From: JACQFK01 sp964619955
GTDB taxonomy: Bacteria > Planctomycetota > MHYJ01 > JACPRB01
Length of the DNA stretch: 64,000 bases
Assembly (NCBI GenBank): GCA_964619955.1
Contig: CAZUJF010000001.1
Coordinates: 186,001-250,000 of the forward strand
Direction of reading: 5' to 3'
Positions 1 to 13,024 of this stretch are shown here, one piece after another; positions within the stretch are counted from its first letter, which is position 1, and each line of letters begins with the position of its first letter. The position numbers and the translations under genes were made by a program. Below the pieces are notes generated by a model. The model worked only from the letters and a program-made list of their open reading frames with translations. It searched no databases and was not told the origin of the DNA.

Positions 1-1
1 G

Positions 2-2206
<2,205 letters not shown>

Positions 2207-2221
2207 CTAAAATCGCCCCCC

Positions 2222-2671
2222 ATGATCGATGGCGTCGAGATCCACCCGCTCAAGCGCTTCCCGGACGAGCGCGGCTCCGTGATGCACATGCTCAAGCGTA
2301 CGGACCCCCATTTCCGCGAGTTCGGCGAGATCTACTTCTCGACCGTCTATCCCGGCGTCGTCAAGGGCTGGCATATCCACGAGCGCATGACGCTCAGCTA
2401 CACCTGCGTCTCCGGCTGCATCAAACTCGTCCTCTACGACGAACGCCCCGACTCCAAGACCAAGGGGCGCACCCAGGTGGTCTACCTCGGCGAACGCAAC
2501 TACGTCCTCGTCGTCGTCCCCCCCGGCGTCTGGAACGGCTTCATGGGCGTCGATATCAAGGAGTCCATCGTCGCCAACTGCGCGAGCATTCCCCACGATG
2601 CCGCCGAGATCCGGCGCGAGGACCCGCACCAAAGCCACATCCCCTACGACTGGGCCCGCAAGGACGCATGA
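2222..2671 (+). CDS. Short cupin of the dTDP-4-dehydrorhamnose 3,5-epimerase-like family
   Basis: 149 residues forming a single cupin barrel. The segment KGWHIHERM and the following SGCIKLVLYD align with the metal-free cupin core of RmlC-like sugar epimerases, but the protein is about 40 residues shorter than true RmlC and lacks the RGLHYQ signature found in the rfbC product two genes on. It is therefore probably an epimerase or isomerase acting on another nucleotide-linked sugar. It is the first gene of a four-gene rightward operon and its stop overlaps the next ATG by 4 bp (ATGA). A TAAAAT box at 2208-2213 sits 8 nt before the ATG, so the transcript may be leaderless. Confidence 0.7.
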   Translation: MIDGVEIHPLKRFPDERGSVMHMLKRTDPHFREFGEIYFSTVYPGVVKGWHIHERMTLSYTCVSGCIKLVLYDERPDSKTKGRTQVVYLGERNYVLVVVPPGVWNGFMGVDIKESIVANCASIPHDAAEIRREDPHQSHIPYDWARKDA

Positions 2672-3531
2672 GGGTCCTCCTGACCGGCGCCACCGGCTTC
2701 ATCGGCTCCCACGTCGCCCGCGAACTCCTCCAGCGCGGCCATGAAGTCCATGCGACCCTCCGCCCCGCGAGCGACCGCCGCCGCATCCGGGACATCGAAG
2801 GCCGCCTGCGGATTCATGACGGCGACATGGACCTCGTCCCGATCCAACCCGATCTGGCCGTCCACATGGCCTGGTACGCCGTCCCCGGGAAGTACCTCAC
2901 GGCTCCCGAGAATCGCGACTGCCTCGAAGCCTCTCGACGTCTGCTCTCGCGCCTGAAATGCCGCGCCGTCTTCGCCGGCACCTGTTTCGAGTTCGACACC
3001 TCTCTGGGGAAGCTCCGCGAGGACAGCCCGACGAAGCCCGCGTCCCTCTACTCGGAGTGCAAGGACGCCCTGCGCCGCGACGTCGAGGCGCGTCCGGATT
3101 CCGCCTGGGTGCGGTTTTTCTACCAGTACGGCCCCTGGGAGGACGAACGCCGCTTCGTCCCGAACGTCATCCTTTCGCTGCTGCGGGGCCAGCCCGCCAA
3201 AATCTCGCCCGGGGAACAGGGCCGCGATTACCTCCACGTCGAGGACGTCGCCTCCGCCGTCTGCGCCGTGGCCGAAAGCAAACTCCAGGGCTGCGTCAAC
3301 ATCGGCTCCGGCGAGGCCCCCAAGATCCGCGAGCTGGCGGCCCGCATCGGGGAGCTGGCCGGACGTCCCGACCTTGTGCAGCTCGGGGCGGTGAATTACT
3401 ATTCCGGGGAGCCCATGCTCATCCAGGCGGACATCACGAAGCTGCGCTCGACGGGCTGGAGCCCGCGCTACGATTGGAACAGCGGTATTAAACACGTGTT
3501 TGAATGGTGGCGGGGGAGGACGACCTCATGA
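2668..3531 (+). CDS. NAD-dependent sugar epimerase/dehydratase
   Basis: 287 residues of the extended SDR family. The NAD-binding [10 protein letters not shown] is at residues 6-15, the catalytic tyrosine and lysine appear in YSECK, and [10 protein letters not shown] is the usual nucleotide-sugar domain motif. It acts on a nucleotide-activated hexose in the cytoplasm; which sugar cannot be told from sequence. The gene is coupled by 4-bp ATGA overlaps to the cupin epimerase upstream and to rfbA downstream, so all are co-translated. The epimerase-like cupin next to it suggests the two act on the same intermediate. It is not RfbB: it is shorter and lacks that enzyme's typical N-terminal context. 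Confidence 0.75.
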   Translation: MRVLLTGATGFIGSHVARELLQRGHEVHATLRPASDRRRIRDIEGRLRIHDGDMDLVPIQPDLAVHMAWYAVPGKYLTAPENRDCLEASRRLLSRLKCRAVFAGTCFEFDTSLGKLREDSPTKPASLYSECKDALRRDVEARPDSAWVRFFYQYGPWEDERRFVPNVILSLLRGQPAKISPGEQGRDYLHVEDVASAVCAVAESKLQGCVNIGSGEAPKIRELAARIGELAGRPDLVQLGAVNYYSGEPMLIQADITKLRSTGWSPRYDWNSGIKHVFEWWRGRTTS

Positions 3532-4394
3532 AGGGCATCATCCTCGCGGGCGGCGCCGGCACGCGGCTGCATCCCGTCACCCGCGGCGTCAGCAAACAGC
3601 TGCTGCCGATCTACGACAAACCGATGATCTACTACCCGCTGAGCATCCTCATGCTGGCGGGCATTCGCGACGTTCTGCTGATTTCGACGCCGCAGGACCT
3701 CCCGGGCTTCCGGCGCCTCTTCGGGGACGGGAAAGCCCTCGGGCTGCGGATCGAGTACGCCGAGCAGCCCAAACCCGAGGGGCTCGCGCAGGCCTTCATC
3801 ATCGGCCGCTCGTTCCTGGCGGGCGGCCCCGGAGCGCTGGTCCTCGGCGACAACCTCTTCCACGGCCACGGCCTCACGGAGACGGTCCGCCGGGCCGCGC
3901 AGCTCAGGAAGGGCGCGCTGGTGTTCGGCTATCACGTGAAGGATCCCCAGCGCTACGGCGTGGTGGACTTCGACGCGTCCGGGAAGGCGCTCAGCCTCGA
4001 AGAAAAGCCGAAGCAGCCGAAGTCGAACTGGGCGGTGCCCGGGTTGTATTTTTACGACGCCACGGTCTGCGACGTCGCCGCCTCGCTCAAGCCGAGCGCG
4101 CGCGGCGAACTCGAGATCACCGACCTCAACCGGCGCTATCTCGAGCGCGGCGAGCTCGTGGTCGAAAAGCTCGGCCGGGGCATCGCGTGGCTCGACACCG
4201 GCACGCATCGCAGCCTGCTGGAGGCGACGAACTTCATCGAGGCTATCGAGGAACGGCAGGGCCTGAAGATCGCCTGTCTCGAGGAGATCGCCTGGCGCAG
4301 CGGCTGGATCGGGCCCGCCGAAGTCCGCGCCGCCGCCGACTCCATGGGACAGAGTTCCTACGCGGAGTATCTGAGGGGGATCCTCCAGACGTGA
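3528..4394 (+). CDS. rfbA: Glucose-1-phosphate thymidylyltransferase
   Basis: 288 residues, the normal length for RmlA. It makes dTDP-glucose from dTTP and glucose-1-phosphate. The N-terminal nucleotidyltransferase signature [11 protein letters not shown] (residues 8-18) and [12 protein letters not shown] follow directly, and LGDNLFHG carries the metal-binding aspartate. [14 protein letters not shown] and [10 protein letters not shown] are also typical. I used the ATG at 3528 because it overlaps the stop of the preceding gene by 4 bp. It provides the activated sugar for rfbC next door; rfbB and rfbD are not in the window. Confidence 0.93.
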   Translation: MKGIILAGGAGTRLHPVTRGVSKQLLPIYDKPMIYYPLSILMLAGIRDVLLISTPQDLPGFRRLFGDGKALGLRIEYAEQPKPEGLAQAFIIGRSFLAGGPGALVLGDNLFHGHGLTETVRRAAQLRKGALVFGYHVKDPQRYGVVDFDASGKALSLEEKPKQPKSNWAVPGLYFYDATVCDVAASLKPSARGELEITDLNRRYLERGELVVEKLGRGIAWLDTGTHRSLLEATNFIEAIEERQGLKIACLEEIAWRSGWIGPAEVRAAADSMGQSSYAEYLRGILQT

Positions 4395-4966
4395 AGCGTA
4401 CGGACACGGTCCTACCCGGCGTCTGCCTCCTCGACCCGAAGGTCTTCGGCGACGCCCGCGGGTTCTTCTTCGAAAGCTTCAATGCGCGGACGCTCGAGGG
4501 CGTCGGCATCGTCCGGACTTTCGTGCAGGACAACATCTCCCGCTCGCAGCGCGGCGTGCTCCGCGGGCTGCATTACCAGCTGGGCAAACCCCAGGCGAAG
4601 CTCGTGCAGGTGCTCGCCGGCGAGGTCTACGACGTCGTCCTCGACGTGCGCCGCGGCAGCCCCACGTTCGGCCGCTGGGTCGGCGAGCGGTTGACGGGGG
4701 ACAGCCACCGCATGATGTACATCCCCGAGGGCTACGCGCACGGGTTCTGCGTCCTGAGCGAGACGGCGGACTTCTTCTACAAGGTCACGGATTACTACTC
4801 GCCTGCGGACGAACGCGGCGTGGTCTGGAACGACCCCGCGCTGGCCATCCCCTGGCCGGTCTCGGAGCCGCTGCTTTCGGAACGGGACCGGCACTGGAAG
4901 CCGCTCGCTCAGTGCGATGCGGCGGGGTTGCCCGTGTGGACGCAGGGCGGCGTGTCCGGCGTGTAG
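4391..4966 (+). CDS. rfbC: dTDP-4-dehydrorhamnose 3,5-epimerase
   Basis: 191 residues, the usual size for RmlC. It converts dTDP-4-keto-6-deoxyglucose to the rhamno form. [28 protein letters not shown] (with the catalytic His of RGLHYQ) and [14 protein letters not shown] are the family signatures. Translation starts at GTG 4391, whose bases overlap the rfbA stop (GTGA). It is the last gene of the operon, and its 3' end overlaps the convergent glycosyltransferase gene by 58 bp. With rfbA it points to a dTDP-deoxysugar in the surface polysaccharide. Confidence 0.93.
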   Translation: MKRTDTVLPGVCLLDPKVFGDARGFFFESFNARTLEGVGIVRTFVQDNISRSQRGVLRGLHYQLGKPQAKLVQVLAGEVYDVVLDVRRGSPTFGRWVGERLTGDSHRMMYIPEGYAHGFCVLSETADFFYKVTDYYSPADERGVVWNDPALAIPWPVSEPLLSERDRHWKPLAQCDAAGLPVWTQGGVSGV

Positions 4967-6057
4967 AAGGGGTCGGGCAGGCAGTCCGGCCACTTCTTCC
5001 GGAAGCGCTTCAATTCCTCGAAGTACGTGCGGCCCCCGAGCCGGAACGTGACCGACTCCAGGTGGAAGAGCTTCGCGTGCGGCGTGTAGATCACCCGCAG
5101 CCCCTTCTGCCGCGCGCGCAGGCAGAGGTCGACGTCGAAGGTCCCGGGCAGGTCCTCGTCCAGCCGCCAGCCCTTGCGGATCATGAGGCAGCCGGCGGTG
5201 ACCGCGCTGAATTCGCGGGGGTGCAGCGTCCCGGGGCAGTCGTGGGGGTGGCCCATGAAGACGTGGCCGCAGAGGGTGGCGAGGCCGAAGACGATGCCGG
5301 CGTGCTGGATGCGGCCGTCGGGGAAGAGCAGTTTGGGGCCGACGACGCCGACGTCGGGCAGCACGGCGAATTCGAGCAGGTTCTGGATCCAGTCGGGCTC
5401 GATGACCAGGGTGTCGTCGTTCAGGAGGATGAGGTAGTCGCCCTTGGCTTGGTCGATGAGCCAGTTCCATTTGTGGGCGAGATTGAAGGGGCCGGGGGCC
5501 TGGTAGTGCAGCGCGGGCACGGCGGGGTTGATGCGGCCGTTGTGGGCGATGAGGATCTCGTAGTTGGCGTAAGTGGTCTTCTCACGGATGCTGCGGACGC
5601 AGTCGGCGACGAGGTCCTGGGGTCCGCGGAGGCCTTGGATGACTTTGCCGTCGGTGGGGATGAGGATGGAGACGAGGGGGCGGCCCTTGGGGGGGGCGGG
5701 CCGGGGCAAGGGGGGGCCGGGGCGGGGCGTCTGGGTCTGGAAGCCCCCCAGGCGCCATTTACGCCAGGCTTTGGTGATCAGGGGGCGGAGGGGGGTGGTC
5801 GTGAAGAGGGCGGGGTCGCCCCACCAGCCGGGGCCTTCGAGGCGGGGGGGCAGAGTGTCGAGGTCGTAGGGCTCCCAGCCCTGGCCGCGGTCGATCCAGG
5901 AGCGCAGGCGGGCGCCGGGGGGGGGAGTGAGGCCGTGCTCCAGGGGCAGGGGGAGGGCGCGGCGGCCGTTCCGCTGCGTCCAGGGGCCGGGGACGAGGAA
6001 TTCATTGATCTCCGCGATTTGCTTGAGCCGATAGCGCTTCCAGAGATCGAGGAGCAT
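4909..6057 (-). CDS. Glycosyltransferase family 2
   Basis: 382 residues. After about 125 proline- and arginine-rich residues the GT-A fold begins at PLVSILIPTDGK; LLNDDTLVIEPDW carries the DxD-like metal site and FDVDLCLRARQKG the ED-like acceptor-site motif, as in rhamnosyl- or O-antigen-type transferases. It probably adds a sugar to the polysaccharide made by the adjacent genes, at the inner face of the inner membrane. It runs convergent to rfbC and divergent from the methyltransferase. A promoter is visible directly before its ATG. The acceptor and donor are not predictable. Confidence 0.85.
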   Translation of the reverse strand: MLLDLWKRYRLKQIAEINEFLVPGPWTQRNGRRALPLPLEHGLTPPPGARLRSWIDRGQGWEPYDLDTLPPRLEGPGWWGDPALFTTTPLRPLITKAWRKWRLGGFQTQTPRPGPPLPRPAPPKGRPLVSILIPTDGKVIQGLRGPQDLVADCVRSIREKTTYANYEILIAHNGRINPAVPALHYQAPGPFNLAHKWNWLIDQAKGDYLILLNDDTLVIEPDWIQNLLEFAVLPDVGVVGPKLLFPDGRIQHAGIVFGLATLCGHVFMGHPHDCPGTLHPREFSAVTAGCLMIRKGWRLDEDLPGTFDVDLCLRARQKGLRVIYTPHAKLFHLESVTFRLGGRTYFEELKRFRKKWPDCLPDPFYTPDTPPCVHTGNPAASH

Positions 6058-6063
6058 CGGGGT

Positions 6064-6092
6064 ACCCTACGGGGACAAAATCGAACCTGCAA
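6064..6092 (-). promoter_or_regulatory. Promoter of the GT2 gene, apparently leaderless
   Basis: Minus-strand TTGCAG (6092-6087), 17-bp spacer, TAGGGT (6069-6064), then 6 nt to the ATG at 6057. The -35 touches the start codon of the divergent methyltransferase gene. Confidence 0.5.
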
Positions 6093-6793
6093 TGAGTTTC
6101 GACGAAGAACGGCTGGTCCCTGAAGGGGCCCTGGAGGCCTCGCTGCAGGAGCATCTGGGCCGCTACCGCTTCGCCCGGGAGCGGGTGGCCCCTGGGGCCC
6201 GGATTCTGGATCTGGCCTCCGGGACGGGCTACGGGACGCGTCTGCTGGGCGCCACAGGGGTGGATATCAGCCTGGAGGCCCTCCGCTACGCCCAAGAGCG
6301 CTTTCCGGCCTCCTACGTGGCGGCGGACGCCCTCCGGCTGCCCTTCGGGCGGGTCTTCGACGCCGTCGTCTCCTTCGAGACCTTGGAGCACGTCCGGGAC
6401 GCGGGGCGCTTCCTGCAGGAGGTCCGCCGGGTCCTGCGGCCGGGGGGGCGCCTGATCGTGTCCACCCCGAACCGGGAGCTCTGGTCGCCGCGCTCGCCCA
6501 GGCCCTGTCAGCGTCATCATGTCCGGGAGTTCAATCCCCGGGAATTCCGGGCGCTCTTCAAGGCGTTCCAAGGGGTGGAGTACTACGGGCAGCTGCTGCT
6601 GGACCGGAAGCAGGCGCTGCTCTTTGAGGGCAAGGAGCTGGCGAAGCGGCTGCTGAGGTCCTTCGCCCCCGTGCGGCGCTTCCGGAGGGGGAAGGCCTCC
6701 TCGGAGGGGCTGCCCCCGGACCCTCTCTACGAGGTCCGTCCCTTGGATAGATCCCGGGTCCCCGCCATCCTCCTCGCGATCGCTCACACCTGA
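6092..6793 (+). CDS. Class I SAM-dependent methyltransferase
   Basis: 233 residues. Motif I is ILDLASGTGYG (about residues 34-44), followed by GVDIS as the acidic end of strand 2, FDAVVSFETLEHV as motif II and LRPGGRLIVSTPN as the post-II segment, the pattern of methyltransferase type 11/UbiE-like enzymes. In this setting the substrate could be a sugar residue or a lipid-linked glycan, but nothing in the sequence fixes it. The gene is the right-hand end of the polysaccharide block and is followed after 16 bp by a long hairpin that probably ends its transcript. Confidence 0.8.
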   Translation: MSFDEERLVPEGALEASLQEHLGRYRFARERVAPGARILDLASGTGYGTRLLGATGVDISLEALRYAQERFPASYVAADALRLPFGRVFDAVVSFETLEHVRDAGRFLQEVRRVLRPGGRLIVSTPNRELWSPRSPRPCQRHHVREFNPREFRALFKAFQGVEYYGQLLLDRKQALLFEGKELAKRLLRSFAPVRRFRRGKASSEGLPPDPLYEVRPLDRSRVPAILLAIAHT

Positions 6794-6809
6794 CCGAACA
6801 AACCAGTAC

Positions 6810-6876
6810 CCAACAAAACAGCCCGTCTGCTTTGTTGCCTTAGCGAGGCAACAAAGCAGACGGGCTGTTTTGTTGG
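6810..6876. repeat. Long perfect hairpin, copy A (likely terminator)
   Basis: Positions 6810-6839 pair perfectly with 6847-6876 (30 bp), closing a 7-nt loop that can add one more T-A pair. It begins 16 bp after the methyltransferase stop. The arm shares its outer ACAAAACAG and inner TGCTTTGTTGCC with copy B at 11725, but the 11-bp core is CAGCCCGTCTG here and its reverse complement there. Probably a transcription end or 3' stabiliser; a strict T-run is lacking. Confidence 0.85.
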
Positions 6877-7062
6877 TGCCCTCAATTGCGGAATCGCGGG
6901 GTATACTTCCTTTCAGAGAGGGGATGCAGTACCCCACCCCGTTCTTTGATCCGCCAGCGCCGGACGATCTGCACTATCGGCGTCTTTCGCGCGTGATCAA
7001 GGATCTTTTTCCGCAGTATCGTCGTCCAATCCTATGGAGGCATTATTTTTTAGAGGTGGTTT

Positions 7063-9111
<2,049 letters not shown>

Positions 9112-9117
9112 GTAGCC

Positions 9118-10212
9118 GTGGACAGGACCCGCAGCTACATCAAGAAGATCGAGAAGGACCACGGGCGGTTCCGGGAGATCATCCGGGGCCGGATCCGCAA
9201 GGATCTCCGCAAGTACGTGTCCAACGGCGAGATGATCGGGCAGCAGGGGAAGTACGCGGTCGCCATCCCCGTCCCGCAGGTGCGCCTCCCGAGCTTCCGC
9301 TTCGGCTCCAACGACAAGGGCGGCGTGGGGCAGGGGGAGGGCGAGGCCGGCACGCCGGTGGAGGCGGGCGACCAGCACGGCCGGCACATCCTGGACGTCG
9401 AGGTCTCCTTCGCCGAACTGGCGGAAATCCTGGGCGAGGAGCTGGCGCTGCCGCGCATCCAGCCGAAGCAGCGCAGCGCGATCATCTCCGAACGCGACCG
9501 CTACACGGGGATCGCGCGGGTGGGTCCCGAGGGGCTGCGGCACTTCAAGCGGACCTACCGGGAGGCGCTCAAGCGCTCGGTGGCCTCGGGCACCTACGAT
9601 CCGAAGCACCCGCTGATCGTGCCGGTGAAGGAGGACAAGCGCTACCGCTCCTGGAAGGTGAAGGAGACGCCCCAGAACGCCGCGGTCATCATCTACATGA
9701 TGGACGTGTCCGGGTCCATGGGGGACGAGCAGAAGGAGATCGTCCGTCTCGAGTCCTTCTGGATCGACACCTGGCTGCGCTCCCAGTACAAGAAGCTGGA
9801 GTGCCGCTACATCGTCCATGACGCGCTCGCGAAGGAGGTCGACCGCGAGACCTTCTACCACCTCAAGGAGTCCGGCGGGACGAAGATCTCCAGCGCGTAC
9901 GAGCTCTGCGCGGACCTCATCCGCCGCGAGTTCAGCCCGATCGAGTGGAACATCTACCCCTTCCACTTCTCCGACGGCGACAACTGGGGCCATGAGGACA
10001 CGCAGGCCTGCATCGGGCTGCTGGAGAAGGAGCTGCTGCCGCGCGTGAACGTGTTCTGCTACGGGCAGGTGAAGAGCGCGTACGGCAGCGGGCAGTTCAA
10101 GAAGGATCTCGACGAGCGGTTCAGGAACCACGAGCAGGTGATCACCAGCGAGATCAAGGACAAGGACGGCATCCTGGACTCGATCAAGGCCTTCCTGGGA
10201 AAGGGGCGTTGA
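9118..10212 (+). CDS. yeaH: YeaH/YhbH family VWA protein (DUF444)
   Basis: 364 residues starting at GTG 9118, 6 bp after the prkA stop. The C-terminal half is a von Willebrand A domain with the MIDAS motif DVSGS at 196-200 and a later GGTKISSA that supplies the metal-site threonine region. The N-terminal half is basic and carries the DUF444 segments ending in [15 protein letters not shown]. YeaH is thought to act as partner or adaptor of the PrkA kinase. Tight spacing to both neighbours indicates one transcript. The function in this organism is inferred from the conserved cluster. Confidence 0.92.
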   Translation: MDRTRSYIKKIEKDHGRFREIIRGRIRKDLRKYVSNGEMIGQQGKYAVAIPVPQVRLPSFRFGSNDKGGVGQGEGEAGTPVEAGDQHGRHILDVEVSFAELAEILGEELALPRIQPKQRSAIISERDRYTGIARVGPEGLRHFKRTYREALKRSVASGTYDPKHPLIVPVKEDKRYRSWKVKETPQNAAVIIYMMDVSGSMGDEQKEIVRLESFWIDTWLRSQYKKLECRYIVHDALAKEVDRETFYHLKESGGTKISSAYELCADLIRREFSPIEWNIYPFHFSDGDNWGHEDTQACIGLLEKELLPRVNVFCYGQVKSAYGSGQFKKDLDERFRNHEQVITSEIKDKDGILDSIKAFLGKGR

Positions 10213-10213
10213 G

Positions 10214-11713
10214 ATGGGCGCCGCGCGGCGGATCCAGACCGACGAACTGCGCCGGGCGCAGGACGTCATCCTCCGTCACGCCCTCGACTACGGCCTGCAG
10301 CCCTTCAAGACCGTCTTCGAGCTGGTGAGTCACGAGGAGATGAGCGAGATCGCCGCGTACGGGGGTTTCCCGACGCGCTACCCGCACTGGCGGTTCGGGA
10401 TGGACTACGAGGAGCTGCACAAGGGGTACTCCTGGGGGCTGTCGAAGATCTACGAACTCGTGATCAACAACGACCCCTGCTACGCCTATCTGATGAAGTC
10501 CAACGCCCTGGTCGACCAGAAGATGGTGATCGCGCACGTCTACGGGCACAGCGATTTCTTCAAGAACAACCTCTGGTTCTCGCAGACGAACCGGCGGATG
10601 ATCGACGAGATCGCGAACCACGGGACGCGGATCCGGCGCTATGCGGAGCGTTACGGGCAGGAGGCCGTGGAGCGCTTCCTGGACGCCTGTCTCACGCTGG
10701 AGAGCCTGATCGACTACCACTCCGTCTATTCGCCCGATCGCCGCCGCAGCGCCCGCTATGAAGGCGGGGAGGGCGGGGCCGCCGTCCAGCGCCTGAAGGC
10801 CGAACACGGCTACATGGACCGCTTCATCAATCCGCCGGAGTTCCTGGAGGCCCAGCGGAAGAAGATCCAGGCCCAGGTGGAGAAGCGGCGCTCGTTTCCC
10901 GAGTCGCCGACGAAGGACGTGCTGGAGTTCCTGCTCGAATACGCCCCCCTCGAAGGCTGGCAGCGGGACATCCTGGGCATCGTCCGCGAGGAGGCCTACT
11001 ACTTCGCCCCGCAGGCGCTGACGAAGATCATGAACGAGGGCTGGGCGACCTACTGGCATTCGAAGATCATGACGTCGAAGGTGCTGAAGGACGCCGAGGT
11101 GGTGGATTTCGCGGACCATCATTCGGGGACGCTGGGGACGCGGCCCGGCCAGATCAATCCCTACAAGCTGGGGGTGGAGCTCTGGCGGGCGATCGAGGAG
11201 CGCTGGGACAAGGGGCAGTTCGGCCGGGAATACGACGACTGCGACGATCTGCGGGCGCGGCAGGCCTGGGACACGAAGGCGATGCAGGGGCGGCAGAAGA
11301 TCTTCGAGGTGCGGCGCATCTACAACGACCTGACGTTCATCGACGAGTTCCTGACGAAGGAGTTCTGCCTGGAGCAGAAGCTCTTCGTGTTCAAGCCCAA
11401 CGCGGAGACGGGGCGCCCGGAGGTGTCGGACCGGGATTTCAAGGCGGTCAAGCAGCAGCTGCTGTACCGGCTGACGAACATGGGGCATCCGGTGATCGTG
11501 GTCCAGGACGGAAACTATCGGAACCGCGCGGAGCTGCTCCTGAAGCACCGGCATGAGGGGGTGGATCTGGACCTGGAGGAAGCCCGGGACACGCTGCGGA
11601 ACCTGCACGCCCTTTGGCAGCGTCCGGTGAACCTGGAGACGGTGGTGGACGAGAAGCCCCGTCTGATCGGCTGGGACGGCGACAAATTCAGCGAATCCGA
11701 GCTCGGCAGCTGA
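10214..11713 (+). CDS. spoVR: SpoVR family protein (YcgB-like)
   Basis: 499 residues, the standard length. Typical segments are GMDYEELHKGYSWGLSKIYELV, NPCYAYLM-like NNDPCYAYLMKSN, and MNEGWATYWHSKIM in the middle. SpoVR is needed for spore cortex formation in Bacillus; in Gram-negatives YcgB belongs to the RpoS regulon and accompanies PrkA and YeaH. Its molecular activity is unknown. The ATG follows the yeaH stop by one base, so it is translated with it. Twelve bases after its stop the second long hairpin starts. Confidence 0.93.
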   Translation: MGAARRIQTDELRRAQDVILRHALDYGLQPFKTVFELVSHEEMSEIAAYGGFPTRYPHWRFGMDYEELHKGYSWGLSKIYELVINNDPCYAYLMKSNALVDQKMVIAHVYGHSDFFKNNLWFSQTNRRMIDEIANHGTRIRRYAERYGQEAVERFLDACLTLESLIDYHSVYSPDRRRSARYEGGEGGAAVQRLKAEHGYMDRFINPPEFLEAQRKKIQAQVEKRRSFPESPTKDVLEFLLEYAPLEGWQRDILGIVREEAYYFAPQALTKIMNEGWATYWHSKIMTSKVLKDAEVVDFADHHSGTLGTRPGQINPYKLGVELWRAIEERWDKGQFGREYDDCDDLRARQAWDTKAMQGRQKIFEVRRIYNDLTFIDEFLTKEFCLEQKLFVFKPNAETGRPEVSDRDFKAVKQQLLYRLTNMGHPVIVVQDGNYRNRAELLLKHRHEGVDLDLEEARDTLRNLHALWQRPVNLETVVDEKPRLIGWDGDKFSESELGS

Positions 11714-11724
11714 AATAGGCCCCC

Positions 11725-11785
11725 ACAAAACAGACGGGCTGCTTTGTTGCCTTCGCGAGGCAACAAAGCAGCCCGTCTGTTTTGT
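11725..11785. repeat. Long perfect hairpin, copy B (likely terminator)
   Basis: Positions 11725-11751 pair with 11759-11785 (27 bp). Outer and inner arm parts match copy A at 6810, whereas the central 11 bp CAGACGGGCTG is the exact reverse complement of the core of copy A. It starts 12 bp after the spoVR stop and so, with copy A, brackets the prkA-yeaH-spoVR operon. Confidence 0.85.
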
Positions 11786-11803
11786 TGCCTTGGGGGGCTG
11801 GGA

Positions 11804-11834
11804 AACAAAAAAGCCCCCGCTTTCGCGGAGGCTT
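11804..11834 (-). terminator. Rho-independent terminator of the LysM gene
   Basis: On the minus strand the stem formed by 11834-11825 and 11820-11811 (AAGCC..CCGC with GCGG..GGCTT, 4-nt loop) is followed by a run of six T. It lies 26 bp after the LysM gene stop. Confidence 0.75.
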
Positions 11835-11859
11835 CTTTGCGCCTGGGCGTGTGTCGGGC

Positions 11860-12834
11860 TTAGTCCGGGATGATGAGCTGCCAGCCGAGGCGCAGCATCG
11901 TGCCTTCATCCTTCATCTTGTCGCTGTTGGCCGCCACGATGTCCTTCATCATCTGCAGCACGCCCTTGCCCTTCTCGGGCGCATACTTCTCGGCGATCTT
12001 CCAGAGCGACTCCTTCTCGGCCACCGCGTGCACCTTGCCGCCTGCGGACGCCGTGACCGGGGCGGGAGCGGTCACCGTGACGGCGGTCGGGACGGTTCCC
12101 GCCGTGGCCGCCGCGATCTCGGGCATGTTCAGCGTCAGCCCGATCAGCAGGTTGTTCGGGTCGGCGATCTTGTCCTTGTTCGCCTCGTAGACCTTCTTGT
12201 AGTGCCGGGCCGTGCCGTAGACCTTCTGGGAGACGACCATCAGCGAGTCGCCCTGGGCCACCGTGTACGTCTTGGGCGCCGCCGCCACGACTTCCTTGGG
12301 CTTCTCGACGACCACGACCGGGGCGGGTTCGACAGGGACGGGCGCCGTGACCGCGACGTCCGCCTTCACCGGCATCGCAGGCAGGACGATCTTGCGCCCG
12401 ATCCGCAGCGACGTGGGCTTGAGATCCGGATTCGCCTCCACGATCAGGGTCGCGTAGCGCTTGGAGCCGTACTTGGCCTGCGCGATCGTGTCCAGCGTGT
12501 CCTTGTCCTTGATGACGTATTCGTCGCCGCCGACGGGCTTGATGTCCTTCTGGTTCCGCTCCTCGCCCTGCTTGATCGCGCTCTTGGCGGGCGCGGGCTT
12601 CGCCTCGAGCGTCTTGTTGAAGTCCGCCTCGGCGCGCTTGAGGATCGTGTCGATCTCGTTGTCCTTGACGCGCTGGCCGGCGGGGTCCGCCGTGGGCACC
12701 AGCGTGACGCTGTTCGCGTCGGGGGGAGGGGAAGCCGCCGCGTCTCCCGGCGTGGTCTTCTGGTCCAGGACGATCAGCGCCACCAGCGCGGCGACGATCG
12801 CCACGGCGATTCCGACTTTGACGTTCGTGTTCAT
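11860..12834 (-). CDS. Membrane-anchored protein with three LysM domains
   Basis: 324 residues. One N-terminal hydrophobic segment (VKVGIAVAIVAALVALIVL) anchors or exports the protein; the rest is Ala/Pro/Val-rich linker with three LysM repeats. They open with DEYVIKDKDTLDTIAQAKYG, KTYTVAQGDSLMVVSQKVYG and KVHAVAEKESLWKIAEKYA. LysM binds N-acetylglucosamine-containing glycans such as peptidoglycan, so a periplasmic, wall-associated role is likely; no catalytic domain is seen. I set the start at ATG 12834 (MNTNVKVG), preceded by GGAGAGAGGG, rather than the longer frame beginning 39 nt upstream. About 190 bp separate it from secDF. Confidence 0.85.
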   Translation of the reverse strand: MNTNVKVGIAVAIVAALVALIVLDQKTTPGDAAASPPPDANSVTLVPTADPAGQRVKDNEIDTILKRAEADFNKTLEAKPAPAKSAIKQGEERNQKDIKPVGGDEYVIKDKDTLDTIAQAKYGSKRYATLIVEANPDLKPTSLRIGRKIVLPAMPVKADVAVTAPVPVEPAPVVVVEKPKEVVAAAPKTYTVAQGDSLMVVSQKVYGTARHYKKVYEANKDKIADPNNLLIGLTLNMPEIAAATAGTVPTAVTVTAPAPVTASAGGKVHAVAEKESLWKIAEKYAPEKGKGVLQMMKDIVAANSDKMKDEGTMLRLGWQLIIPD

Positions 12835-13024
12835 CCCTCTCTCCTCGATCGCAGGCCCGGCACCCACACACACGGCTTGGAGAGGGAGGCGTCGCTGGAG
12901 AGGAGTTCCGGAATGGCGTGGCCGCGGAACCCCTCTCTCGCGCTGCTTCCCCTTCGTCGCCCGGAGAAGTATATCGGCGGATTTTCCCCGCGGATGCAGG
13001 AAAAAGCGCGCCGGGCGCCGAAGA

